A stretch of DNA of 6,434 nt from SAR202 cluster bacterium (GTDB taxonomy: Bacteria > Chloroflexota > Dehalococcoidia > Lucifugimonadales > JASMAO01), in contig JASMAO010000213.1 in assembly GCA_030754315.1 (NCBI GenBank), positions 1 to 6,434 of the forward strand, in the 5' to 3' direction. A program made the position numbers and the translations under genes. This document shows positions 1-5,687 of the stretch, in pieces. Under the pieces are notes generated by a model that saw only the letters and a list, made by a program, of their open reading frames with translations, had not been told where the DNA came from and made no database searches. Positions within the stretch are counted from its first letter, which is position 1. Each line of letters begins with the position of its first letter.

Positions 1-17
1 GAAACCTCGATATGCTC

Positions 18-62
18 AAACCCAATGATTGTTACCTACGAAAGCAGGGCGACGTTGGGTTT
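18..62. repeat. Inverted repeat near the left edge
   Basis: AAACCCAA (18-25) is matched exactly by TTGGGTTT (55-62). The stem extends inward by one G:T wobble and one G:C pair, giving about 10 bp around a loop of roughly 25 bases. The plus strand continues with AAATTTT. It could be a loose terminator or a structured 3' end for a plus-strand gene lying left of the window, but the loop is far larger than in a normal intrinsic terminator. It may be chance. The rest of 1-137 holds no gene with a start that I can support. Confidence 0.3.
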
Positions 63-137
63 AAATTTTCGATAATGTCCGGAAGATAGCACATATCACA
101 AATGAATACGTAAAGGATCCAAATGCTTTTTTAGCCT

Positions 138-1049
138 TTAATCATTCTCTATGAGCCAAGGCCGAACAGCTTCCAAAAAACCTACAGGATTATCCCCCGG
201 AACAAGGTGACCGGAATCCGGAACTTCCACACTCTCCGCCAGTAAGTTTCGCTCGGTCATTTCCGTAACAGTTTTACTATCGAGTACATCACTGTTGCCA
301 CCTCGAACTATCAACGAGGGACATTTCACAGATTCCCAGTAATCCCATAGCTGGTCTTGTGAAGCAGTCGGTCTACGGTAGTCAGGATTACGCAACAAAC
401 GATCGTATTTCCAGGTCCACTTTCCATTTTCCATTTTGCGAATGTTGTTCAACAACGAATTACTTATCTGTTCCAGAGACCTGTGTGGAACGTAGGAATG
501 TACCCGCTCAACGAATTCTTCGAATGTGTCGAGCTCATCGGGCATAGTTACGAAATTTCTAATACGGCTGCGGCCTGATCGCATACCACTCGGCCCGGTA
601 TCAACGACCACCAGGTTAGAAATCAGATGAGGGTTTCTCGAGGCAAAAACATATGCGTTTCTGCCACCCATAGATAATCCCACCAGATTAATTCGGCTCA
701 CACCAAGGGATTTTATGAACTCATCAAGATCATTTTGCTGTGTTTCTAGTGAATAGTCACCGTCAGTTGCCCATTCGCTATCCCCATGACCACGCTGGTC
801 CAGGCTGATCAGGTGAAATCTATCTGCAAGGCCCAAAGTGATGAGATCCCATGCATGCGAAGTCTGTGCAAAGCCGTGCAGCAAGACCACCACGGGTAAA
901 CCTGGATCTCCCCATTCGGTGTAGCTAAGCCGCAATTCACTGGTATCAAAAGTTCGGGTAGTCGGGACAAACTCTTCAGCGAATTCAACGTCACGACCTC
1001 GGGCAGCCTTGTAAAGCGACTCGAGTGGGGGCCCCTGATTACTAGGCAT
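138..1049 (-). CDS. alpha/beta-fold hydrolase
   Basis: This is a 303-residue soluble alpha/beta-hydrolase, the last gene of the minus-strand operon. An N-terminal extension of about 40 residues precedes the core. The core shows the oxyanion-hole HGF (58-60), DQRGHGDS (84-91), the nucleophile elbow GLSMGG (124-129) with Ser126, a lid-like helical region (about 155-240), a probable acid Asp254 in GGNSDVLD, and the catalytic His281 in DSGHLVP. The triad is therefore complete and the enzyme should be active on an ester, thioester, lactone or similar bond. The family is too broad to name a substrate. The start is ATG at 1047-1049, which overlaps the stop of the upstream MaoC-like gene by 8 bp. No Shine-Dalgarno site is visible there, so translation is probably coupled to the upstream gene. 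The operon context suggests a role in the same acyl-CoA pathway. No signal peptide is seen. Confidence 0.9.
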   Translation of the reverse strand: MPSNQGPPLESLYKAARGRDVEFAEEFVPTTRTFDTSELRLSYTEWGDPGLPVVVLLHGFAQTSHAWDLITLGLADRFHLISLDQRGHGDSEWATDGDYSLETQQNDLDEFIKSLGVSRINLVGLSMGGRNAYVFASRNPHLISNLVVVDTGPSGMRSGRSRIRNFVTMPDELDTFEEFVERVHSYVPHRSLEQISNSLLNNIRKMENGKWTWKYDRLLRNPDYRRPTASQDQLWDYWESVKCPSLIVRGGNSDVLDSKTVTEMTERNLLAESVEVPDSGHLVPGDNPVGFLEAVRPWLIEND

Positions 1050-1515
1050 CAGGTGCTACGGTTGCCTCAGCAACTCCAACCAGTCGACCAGTTTTATCGA
1101 TTCCCTTGATAGCGAAATCTACAAAATTTTTGCCATTTTCTGTTCGCTTATCGACGACCTCGCCCGTAAAAACCACCACGTCGCCATCGCGGAATGGATT
1201 GATACCTTTGTAGGTGAGAGTTCCGCCGTTGTAGAACGACTCGGCCGGAAAACATGCTTCGATCATCTGGTTAACGTACGCCATGGTCATAACACCTGCG
1301 TTAGCCGTTGTGCCAAACAGGGATTTCTTCGCAAAATCCGCATCGTTGTGAAGGTTTTTTCTCTCTTCCTTCGGCTTCATACCTTTAACTTGGGGGATCC
1401 GTGCATGCTCCCCCGGAGCATCCATGGTTTCCTGCGTTTCTCCGATCTCGAACGGTGGCAACTTATCGCCAACATTGATCGATTCAAAACTTGGATTCTT
1501 AGTCAACTGGGTCAT
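1042..1515 (-). CDS. MaoC-like hotdog-fold acyl dehydratase/hydratase subunit
   Basis: This is a 157-residue single-hotdog protein of the MaoC / (R)-specific enoyl-CoA hydratase type. After an N-terminal region with little clear similarity, residues 54-80 read NLHNDADFAKK, then GTTANAGVMTMAY. This matches the family pattern (H-x-D-x-x-x-A, then a hot-dog helix with an H/N-x-G-M segment). The C-terminal half (97-155) has the expected beta-sheet segments, including NPFRDGDVVVFTGEVVDKR. His56 fits the family's catalytic His, but the usual GDxNPLH is replaced by EERKNLH, so the catalytic Asp position is Glu51. The preceding gene encodes a FAS1-type hotdog, and the two probably form a heteromeric hydratase like other split MaoC pairs such as HadA/HadB. 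Start ATG at 1513-1515 has AAGGAAGG 8 bases upstream. The 3' end overlaps the hydrolase gene by 8 bp. Confidence 0.8.
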   Translation of the reverse strand: MTQLTKNPSFESINVGDKLPPFEIGETQETMDAPGEHARIPQVKGMKPKEERKNLHNDADFAKKSLFGTTANAGVMTMAYVNQMIEACFPAESFYNGGTLTYKGINPFRDGDVVVFTGEVVDKRTENGKNFVDFAIKGIDKTGRLVGVAEATVAPDA

Positions 1516-1522
1516 TTCTCAA

Positions 1523-1530
1523 ACCTTCCT
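1523..1530 (-). promoter_or_regulatory. Shine-Dalgarno site of the MaoC-like gene
   Basis: On the minus strand AAGGAAGG sits 8 bases before the ATG at 1515. It supports that start and shows that this 157-residue gene is translated independently, although it lies only 40 bp behind the previous gene. Confidence 0.7.
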
Positions 1531-1555
1531 TACGAACTCTTGATACTAGAAATTT

Positions 1556-2041
1556 TTACGAAAGATTTTGCCCTTTGGCGTACTCGAAAATGCACGTGTA
1601 GTCGTACTCAGCGACTTTGTCCTCATCCTGATTGGTCAACTCAACACGGAAGGTGACAAATTTGCTCCCTCTTTTGTCATATTTCTCCAATACATGTGCG
1701 CAGCTTGTGATCGTGTCACCAACCTTTATGGGCTTAAACCATCGGGCAGTACATTTGGCGAAGGGGGTTTGTCGATTATTTTTTTCAACGTTCTCTAATG
1801 CCGTGTAACCCGCAGACTGGGCCATGGAATGTCTTCGAAGCGGAGCTTCCCTGAATATGGTGGTCGGCATCGCAAATTCGCCTTCAGATGCATTAACGTA
1901 TCTGGGATTAAAATTCCGGGTGTCACTTGCGTATGTCGCGACCGTCTCGGAAGTGATGTCGAGGGTAAGCTCGTCGCCTTTGGTTCCAGGCTCTACAACG
2001 TCCCATTCCCACCTTTTGTCATTGATTATGTAGTCGCGCAA
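1556..2041 (-). CDS. FAS1-type (MaoC N-terminal-like) dehydratase-domain protein
   Basis: This is a 161-residue single-hotdog protein. The visible family marks are YASDTRNFNPRY (37-48), the segment AMPTTIFREAP (57-67), and the typical second half ARWFKPIKVGDTITSCAHVLEK (99-120), followed by YDKRGSKFVTFRVELTNQDEDKVAEYDYTCIF. This is the pattern of the FAS1-like dehydratase / MaoC N-terminal group. In the position of GDxNPLH it has RNFNPRY, so the catalytic Asp and His are replaced by Asn43 and Tyr48. It is therefore likely to be the non-catalytic partner of the following MaoC-like protein. The start is TTG at 2041: no ATG lies in frame upstream, and an AGGAAGG site stands exactly 8 bases before it. 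It lies 29 bp after the CoA-transferase stop and 40 bp before the next gene. Heterodimer formation is inferred. Confidence 0.8.
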   Translation of the reverse strand: MRDYIINDKRWEWDVVEPGTKGDELTLDITSETVATYASDTRNFNPRYVNASEGEFAMPTTIFREAPLRRHSMAQSAGYTALENVEKNNRQTPFAKCTARWFKPIKVGDTITSCAHVLEKYDKRGSKFVTFRVELTNQDEDKVAEYDYTCIFEYAKGQNLS

Positions 2042-2049
2042 TATTGATG

Positions 2050-2056
2050 CCTTCCT
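2050..2056 (-). promoter_or_regulatory. Shine-Dalgarno site that fixes a TTG start
   Basis: On the minus strand AGGAAGG ends 8 bases before the TTG at 2041-2039. The same motif at the same spacing precedes the ATG of the next gene. It is the main reason for accepting the TTG as the real start of the FAS1-type hotdog gene. Confidence 0.65.
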
Positions 2057-2070
2057 GATCTAATAATCTG

Positions 2071-3321
2071 CTAATTATCCACACGAACTGACTCAGAATC
2101 CATCATCGATTGAATTTCTTGTTCCGTGTAGTTCAGTTCCTCAAGTATCTCTCGAGTATGCTGACCCAGAGTCGGGGCAGCACGATCCACAGACCCTGGC
2201 GTCTCCGAAAGTTTGACAGGTACGCCAAGTGTTTTCATTTTTCCAACTATCGGATGATCTACTTCCACAACCATTTCTCTAACCTTGGTATGCGGGTCAT
2301 CATCCAGAATATCGGCGATCGTATTTATCGGCCCCACCGGAACCCCAACCTTCTTTAATGCTTCAATCCATTCGTCAGATGGCCGTCTGAGGAATTCCTT
2401 CTGAAATTCTCCAGTCAACGCTTTATTGTTTTTGATACGGCTTTTGATAACGGCGAATCTTTCATCCTCCAAAAGATCAGGGCGCTCGATCACGTCACAT
2501 GCGACAGTGAAAAGCTTTTGAGAAGTAGCCGCAATATTCACCCAACGGTCGTCGGAACAAAGAAATGACCGGTAAGTACCACCCCCGCTGCCCTGAGGTT
2601 CTGGAATATCTCCTGATTCCCAGTACTCAGCAGCTCTCCAGGTCAACCAGGAAATCGGGGTGTCGAGCAATGTGGCTTCCACATGTTGACCTTTACCTGT
2701 CCTGTCACGTTCTCTCAAAGCTGCGAGAATTCCAATCACCCCGTACATCCCTGTGCCCATATCCGTAATAGGCGTTCCCGTCTTAATTGGTTCATTACTG
2801 TCTGGCAGTCCGGTCAGGGTCATTAGGCTGCTCATACCCTGCGCTATCAAATCCAAACCCCCTAACTTGCCATATGGAGATCCCTCACCAAAACCGGTGA
2901 CGGTGCAATAAATCAATCCCGGTTTCTTCTTCCTGAGATCTTCCCAGCTAAGTCCCAGGCGCTCCATGACTCCCGGACGGAAGTTTTGTACCAGGATATC
3001 CGCTGTATCAAGGAGTCTGAAAAAGACCTCTTTACCGGCATCAGACTTAAGGTCGATAGCCATACCACGTTTATTGCGGTTGGTTACCATGAACTTACCG
3101 TTCTCGCCCTTATAAGGACCGAGGTCTTCGGCAGCGGATTCATCCGAACCAGACGATTTCTTTTCTATTGCCTCGGATGCTACAAGCCTCATATCCGCAC
3201 TGTTAGGGGGCTCGATTTTTATTACATCCGCACCAAGGTCAGCAAGTATGAGAGAGGCATAGGGCCCGGCAAGCGCCAGAGTACAATCCAAAACTCTCAA
3301 ATCCTGCAAGGGTCCTGTCAT
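2071..3321 (-). CDS. CaiB/BaiF (class III) CoA-transferase
   Basis: This is a 416-residue family III CoA-transferase, close to the usual length of about 380-410. These enzymes move CoA from an acyl-CoA donor to a carboxylic acid through an aspartyl-CoA thioester, in the cytoplasm. The N-terminus shows the hallmark LRVLDCTLALAGPYAS (8-23) and LADLGADVIKIEPP (26-39). NRNKRGMAIDLKS (81-93), VQNFRPGVMERLGL (111-124) and TGFGEGSPYG (142-151) follow. The catalytic aspartate is probably Asp157 in GGLDLIAQG. The C-terminal domain includes GVPVGPINT (326-334) and LGQHTREILEELNY. A charged, Ser-rich stretch (about 50-70) between the IEPP and NRNK motifs looks longer than usual. It is the first gene of the operon; ATG at 3321 has GAGGA 4 bases upstream. 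The acid accepted cannot be read from the sequence; the family includes formyl-CoA, crotonobetainyl-CoA and mesaconyl-CoA transferases. Confidence 0.93.
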   Translation of the reverse strand: MTGPLQDLRVLDCTLALAGPYASLILADLGADVIKIEPPNSADMRLVASEAIEKKSSGSDESAAEDLGPYKGENGKFMVTNRNKRGMAIDLKSDAGKEVFFRLLDTADILVQNFRPGVMERLGLSWEDLRKKKPGLIYCTVTGFGEGSPYGKLGGLDLIAQGMSSLMTLTGLPDSNEPIKTGTPITDMGTGMYGVIGILAALRERDRTGKGQHVEATLLDTPISWLTWRAAEYWESGDIPEPQGSGGGTYRSFLCSDDRWVNIAATSQKLFTVACDVIERPDLLEDERFAVIKSRIKNNKALTGEFQKEFLRRPSDEWIEALKKVGVPVGPINTIADILDDDPHTKVREMVVEVDHPIVGKMKTLGVPVKLSETPGSVDRAAPTLGQHTREILEELNYTEQEIQSMMDSESVRVDN

Positions 3322-3396
3322 TTGTTCCTCGTTAGAAATCGCCGTGAGACGCTATTAGAACCATAATTGCTTTGAAAAATTAACATCAGACACTGG

Positions 3397-3410
3397 TTCA
3401 AGGCCCTGAA
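3397..3410. promoter_or_regulatory. Near-palindrome, possible operator
   Basis: TTCAAGGCCCTGAA is a 14-bp palindrome with one mismatched pair. It overlaps the first base of the -10 element of the candidate minus-strand promoter and covers its expected start point. A repressor site there would control the CoA-transferase operon. No regulator gene lies in the window, so this is only a position-based suggestion. Confidence 0.25.
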
Positions 3411-3438
3411 AAATACCACGCTAATCACGCGGCTTCAA
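3410..3438 (-). promoter_or_regulatory. Candidate promoter of the CoA-transferase operon
   Basis: On the minus strand TTGAAG (3438-3433) and TATTTT (3415-3410) are separated by 17 bases. Each hexamer matches 4 of 6 positions of the sigma-70 consensus. The expected transcript start is near 3403, leaving a leader of about 80 bases before the ATG at 3321. Confidence 0.3.
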
Positions 3439-3442
3439 CGCC

Positions 3443-3484
3443 CAATTGACGGGAATTATCACCCGATCAGTAAAGCAATTGACG
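3443..3484. repeat. Two direct copies of CAATTGACG, 33 bp apart
   Basis: The 9-mer CAATTGACG occurs at 3443-3451 and again at 3476-3484 in the divergent intergenic region. The offset of 33 bp is close to three helical turns, and each copy contains the palindrome CAATTG. They could be paired binding sites for one regulator, or each TTGACG could be a -35 element of a plus-strand promoter. I see no well-spaced, good -10 for either; the best nearby plus-strand hexamer is TAATAT at 3510-3515, which is too far. Both this and the near-palindrome lie between the two divergent genes. Confidence 0.35.
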
Positions 3485-3588
3485 CTGACACTTGGGATGA
3501 TTTCGTGGGTAATATGAAAACTAATCGCATAAAAATTCCTAAGAGACGTAGATTAGATTCGGTTACATAACCATAGGTTTTGAAAAGT

Positions 3589-4551
3589 ATGATCGAACAT
3601 GGTTTCGAAATTATTGATTTCCATTCACACTTCCCGGTCCCTACTGACTTTTCCGGCAGACAATCCCCCGGGCCGGACAATGAAAAACACGAACATTTAA
3701 CTAAAGCGCGCTCAGAAGAGTCAAAGGAAATTCTTTCAGATTACGCTCAGAAGTTACGTGCTGAGTGGAGGCTAGCTCACGGATTCCATACTCCGGAAAC
3801 AAAGGAAATGTCCGATGATGAGCTCGCTGAGAAATGGTCCAAGGAAGTTGATCGGTACGGAATAGACAAAGTCGTCTTTGTCACGGGCGGTGGCAACGAG
3901 CGACTCGCAAATATCGTCTCACATTATCCAGATAAATTTATAGGATTCGCCCATCACAACCCACACGAAAAAGGTGCAGACAATCTGCTACGCAAATCAG
4001 TGAACGAAATGGGCCTAAGAGGCTACAAAATCATCGCCCCGGCCCTCGACACCCCAATCGATCACCCTTCCGCATACCCAACATGGGAAGCTGCAGCAGA
4101 TTTAGAAATACCTGTGTTAATACACTTTGGCGTGCTGGGTGGTGGTGGTGGCGTTTCGCATCACATGAATATGTCTCCCCTCAGCTTGCATGATGTAGCC
4201 AGAGATTTCGCATCAGTGCCGTTCGTGATACCCCATTTGGGATGTGGTTATGTACGAGAACTTTTACATTTGATGTGGTCATGCCCCAATGTGCATGTCG
4301 ATACATCCGGATCCAACCAATGGATACGGTGGATGCCGGAAGAAATTACCGTGAAATCCCTGTTGCGTAAGTACCTCGAAACTGTAGGACACGAACGAAT
4401 AATATTCGGAAGTGACTCAAGCTGGTTCCCGCGCGGGTTTTCTGTCAGGTATTTTGAAGACCAGGTAAGGGATCTGCGTGAATTAAATGCATCGAATGAC
4501 CAGATGGAGGCCATATTCAACGGCAACGCCCGAAAACTGCTCAAGCTTTGA
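3589..4551 (+). CDS. Amidohydrolase-2 family (ACMSD-like) metal-dependent hydrolase or decarboxylase
   Basis: This is a 320-residue TIM-barrel metalloenzyme of the amidohydrolase-related family, which includes ACMSD-type decarboxylases and metal-dependent hydrolases. Numbering from ATG 3589, the metal ligands are visible: H-x-H in DFHSHFP (His12, His14), His179 in VLIHFG, His216 in VIPHLGCG, and Asp276 in IIFGSDSSW. The C-terminal GNARKLLKL is typical of the family. A charged helical insertion (about 30-80) follows the first strand, and a run of five glycines (184-188) follows the strand bearing His179. The start is uncertain: TTG at 3580 would add three residues, but its upstream AGG is only 2 bases away, so I prefer ATG 3589. 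The gene is divergent from the CoA-transferase operon and may serve the same pathway. Whether it hydrolyses or decarboxylates cannot be told from sequence. Confidence 0.9.
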   Translation: MIEHGFEIIDFHSHFPVPTDFSGRQSPGPDNEKHEHLTKARSEESKEILSDYAQKLRAEWRLAHGFHTPETKEMSDDELAEKWSKEVDRYGIDKVVFVTGGGNERLANIVSHYPDKFIGFAHHNPHEKGADNLLRKSVNEMGLRGYKIIAPALDTPIDHPSAYPTWEAAADLEIPVLIHFGVLGGGGGVSHHMNMSPLSLHDVARDFASVPFVIPHLGCGYVRELLHLMWSCPNVHVDTSGSNQWIRWMPEEITVKSLLRKYLETVGHERIIFGSDSSWFPRGFSVRYFEDQVRDLRELNASNDQMEAIFNGNARKLLKL

Positions 4552-4575
4552 ACCATCATCCATAGCGTGGTTTTT
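4551..4575 (+). terminator. Weak candidate terminator after the amidohydrolase gene
   Basis: AACCA, beginning at the last base of the stop codon, pairs with TGGTT (4568-4572), and the plus strand then runs TTTTTA. The stem is only 5-6 bp with a 12-base loop, so it is a poor intrinsic terminator. Its position just after the stop and before a new promoter is what makes it plausible. Confidence 0.25.
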
Positions 4576-4598
4576 ATCCCCTATTTATTATATTTTGA

Positions 4599-4627
4599 TT
4601 GATATATAAGATTGTATAGTCTATGAT
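4599..4627 (+). promoter_or_regulatory. Sigma-70-type promoter of the moxR-DUF58 operon
   Basis: TTGATA (4599-4604) and TATGAT (4622-4627) are separated by exactly 17 bases. Each hexamer matches 5 of 6 consensus positions, within a strongly AT-rich stretch. Transcription should begin near 4634, about 33 bases before the TTG start of the MoxR gene. This is the best promoter match in the window and shows that moxR is probably transcribed independently of the amidohydrolase gene. Confidence 0.55.
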
Positions 4628-4666
4628 GAAACCGTTGATTATCAAGTTAAAACTAAGAAAATACCT

Positions 4667-5626
4667 TTGACAATCTCAGTAAGCGCAAAAGAACTCATTG
4701 AATCACTGATCGAAAACATCAGCACGGTGATCGTAGGAAAGAATGAAACGATCGAACTGGCGCTGGTGGCTCTAATCAGTAACGGACATGTCTTGATAGA
4801 AGACGTCCCCGGCGTGGGTAAAACTATGCTGGCACGTTCAATCGCCACATCGACCGGTTGTGAATTCCGACGTATGCAATTCACACCTGACCTGCTACCA
4901 AGTGATGTTACGGGAGCTTCAGTATTCAATCAGAAGACTGGAGAATTTGATTTCAGAGCCGGTCCTATCATGGCCCAAATCGTATTAGCGGATGAAATCA
5001 ACAGGGCTACACCGAAAACTCAATCTGCGCTTCTTGAAGCTATGGGTGAGTACCAGGTGACCGTTGAGGGAACGACGCGAGTTCTGCCGAATCCATTCAT
5101 GGTGATGGCAACTCAAAATCCCATCGAATATGAGGGCACTTTCCCGCTACCCGAGGCTCAACTCGACCGATTCTTCATGCGAATTTCACTGGGATACCCT
5201 GATGTCGACCAAGAAGTGGCAATCATGGATCAACGGGAGCAAGCAGACCCAATAAATCAGATTAAAAGTGTATGTACTCCAGCTGAAATCATTGACCTCC
5301 AATCAAAAGCCAGCGACGTCTATATCGACCCGCTGGTGAAGCAGTACATTGTCGCTATTACTCAAGCCACGCGTCAACATCCTGAAGCAGCTCTGGGAGT
5401 ATCTCCACGGGCCTCGATCAACCTTATGAAAGGTGGCAAGGCAAAAGCACTTCTGAGTGATCGCGACTACGTGATTCCCGACGATATCAAAGACATAGCT
5501 ACCGCAACGCTAGCTCATCGAATACTCCTAACGCCTTCCGCCAGAATGCGAGAGGTAGAACAAGAAAACATAATCGCAGATGTGCTAGATGGAATTTCAA
5601 TACCTGGTGCCAGCACTAAGAAATAG
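4667..5626 (+). CDS. MoxR-family AAA+ ATPase
   Basis: This is a 319-residue MoxR AAA+ ATPase, full length for the family (about 310-330). The order of motifs is: VIVGKNETIELALVAL (21-36); Walker A EDVPGVGKT (45-53) with Lys52; FTPDLLPSDVTG (72-83); Walker B IVLADEINRA (105-114) with Asp109-Glu110; sensor 1 in VMATQNP (146-152); the LPEAQLDRFF box (161-170); and sensor 2 Arg248 in GVSPRAS. The C-terminal helical lid follows. MoxR proteins are cytoplasmic ATPases thought to act as chaperones for membrane or metal-cofactor partners, often next to DUF58 genes. The start is TTG 4667. The first in-frame ATG is at residue 54, beyond the Walker A, and an in-frame stop lies at 4607-4609, so the TTG is effectively required. 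No good Shine-Dalgarno site is seen. The DUF58 gene follows 61 bp downstream. Confidence 0.94.
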   Translation: MTISVSAKELIESLIENISTVIVGKNETIELALVALISNGHVLIEDVPGVGKTMLARSIATSTGCEFRRMQFTPDLLPSDVTGASVFNQKTGEFDFRAGPIMAQIVLADEINRATPKTQSALLEAMGEYQVTVEGTTRVLPNPFMVMATQNPIEYEGTFPLPEAQLDRFFMRISLGYPDVDQEVAIMDQREQADPINQIKSVCTPAEIIDLQSKASDVYIDPLVKQYIVAITQATRQHPEAALGVSPRASINLMKGGKAKALLSDRDYVIPDDIKDIATATLAHRILLTPSARMREVEQENIIADVLDGISIPGASTKK

Positions 5627-5687
5627 CCTGCAAGCAGCAAATAGATAACCCGACAACCCACAGTTTGAGCAAATGTAGCGTACCTGA

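Noticed and set aside
1..75. Possible tRNA or structured RNA around the left-edge inverted repeat
   Set aside because: No acceptor stem, T-loop or anticodon arm of tRNA type could be fitted on either strand.
1028..1035. GGGGCCCC palindrome near the hydrolase start
   Set aside because: It lies within codons of the hydrolase N-terminus and is short enough to be chance.
1348..1656. Plus-strand open frame of 102 codons
   Set aside because: It crosses two well-supported minus-strand hotdog genes and the gap between them; the Cys- and Arg-rich translation looks like antisense shadow.
2986..3366. Plus-strand open frame of 126 codons
   Set aside because: It lies antisense within the start of a clear CoA-transferase gene, has no recognisable motif and no convincing start.
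4248..4559. Minus-strand open frame of 103 codons
   Set aside because: It is antisense to the C-terminal part of the amidohydrolase, whose metal ligand Asp276 and terminal motif lie there.
5627..5687. Possible separate promoter or small gene between moxR and the DUF58 gene
   Set aside because: The 61 bp hold no promoter-like pair and no supported start; a shared transcript from the upstream promoter is simpler.
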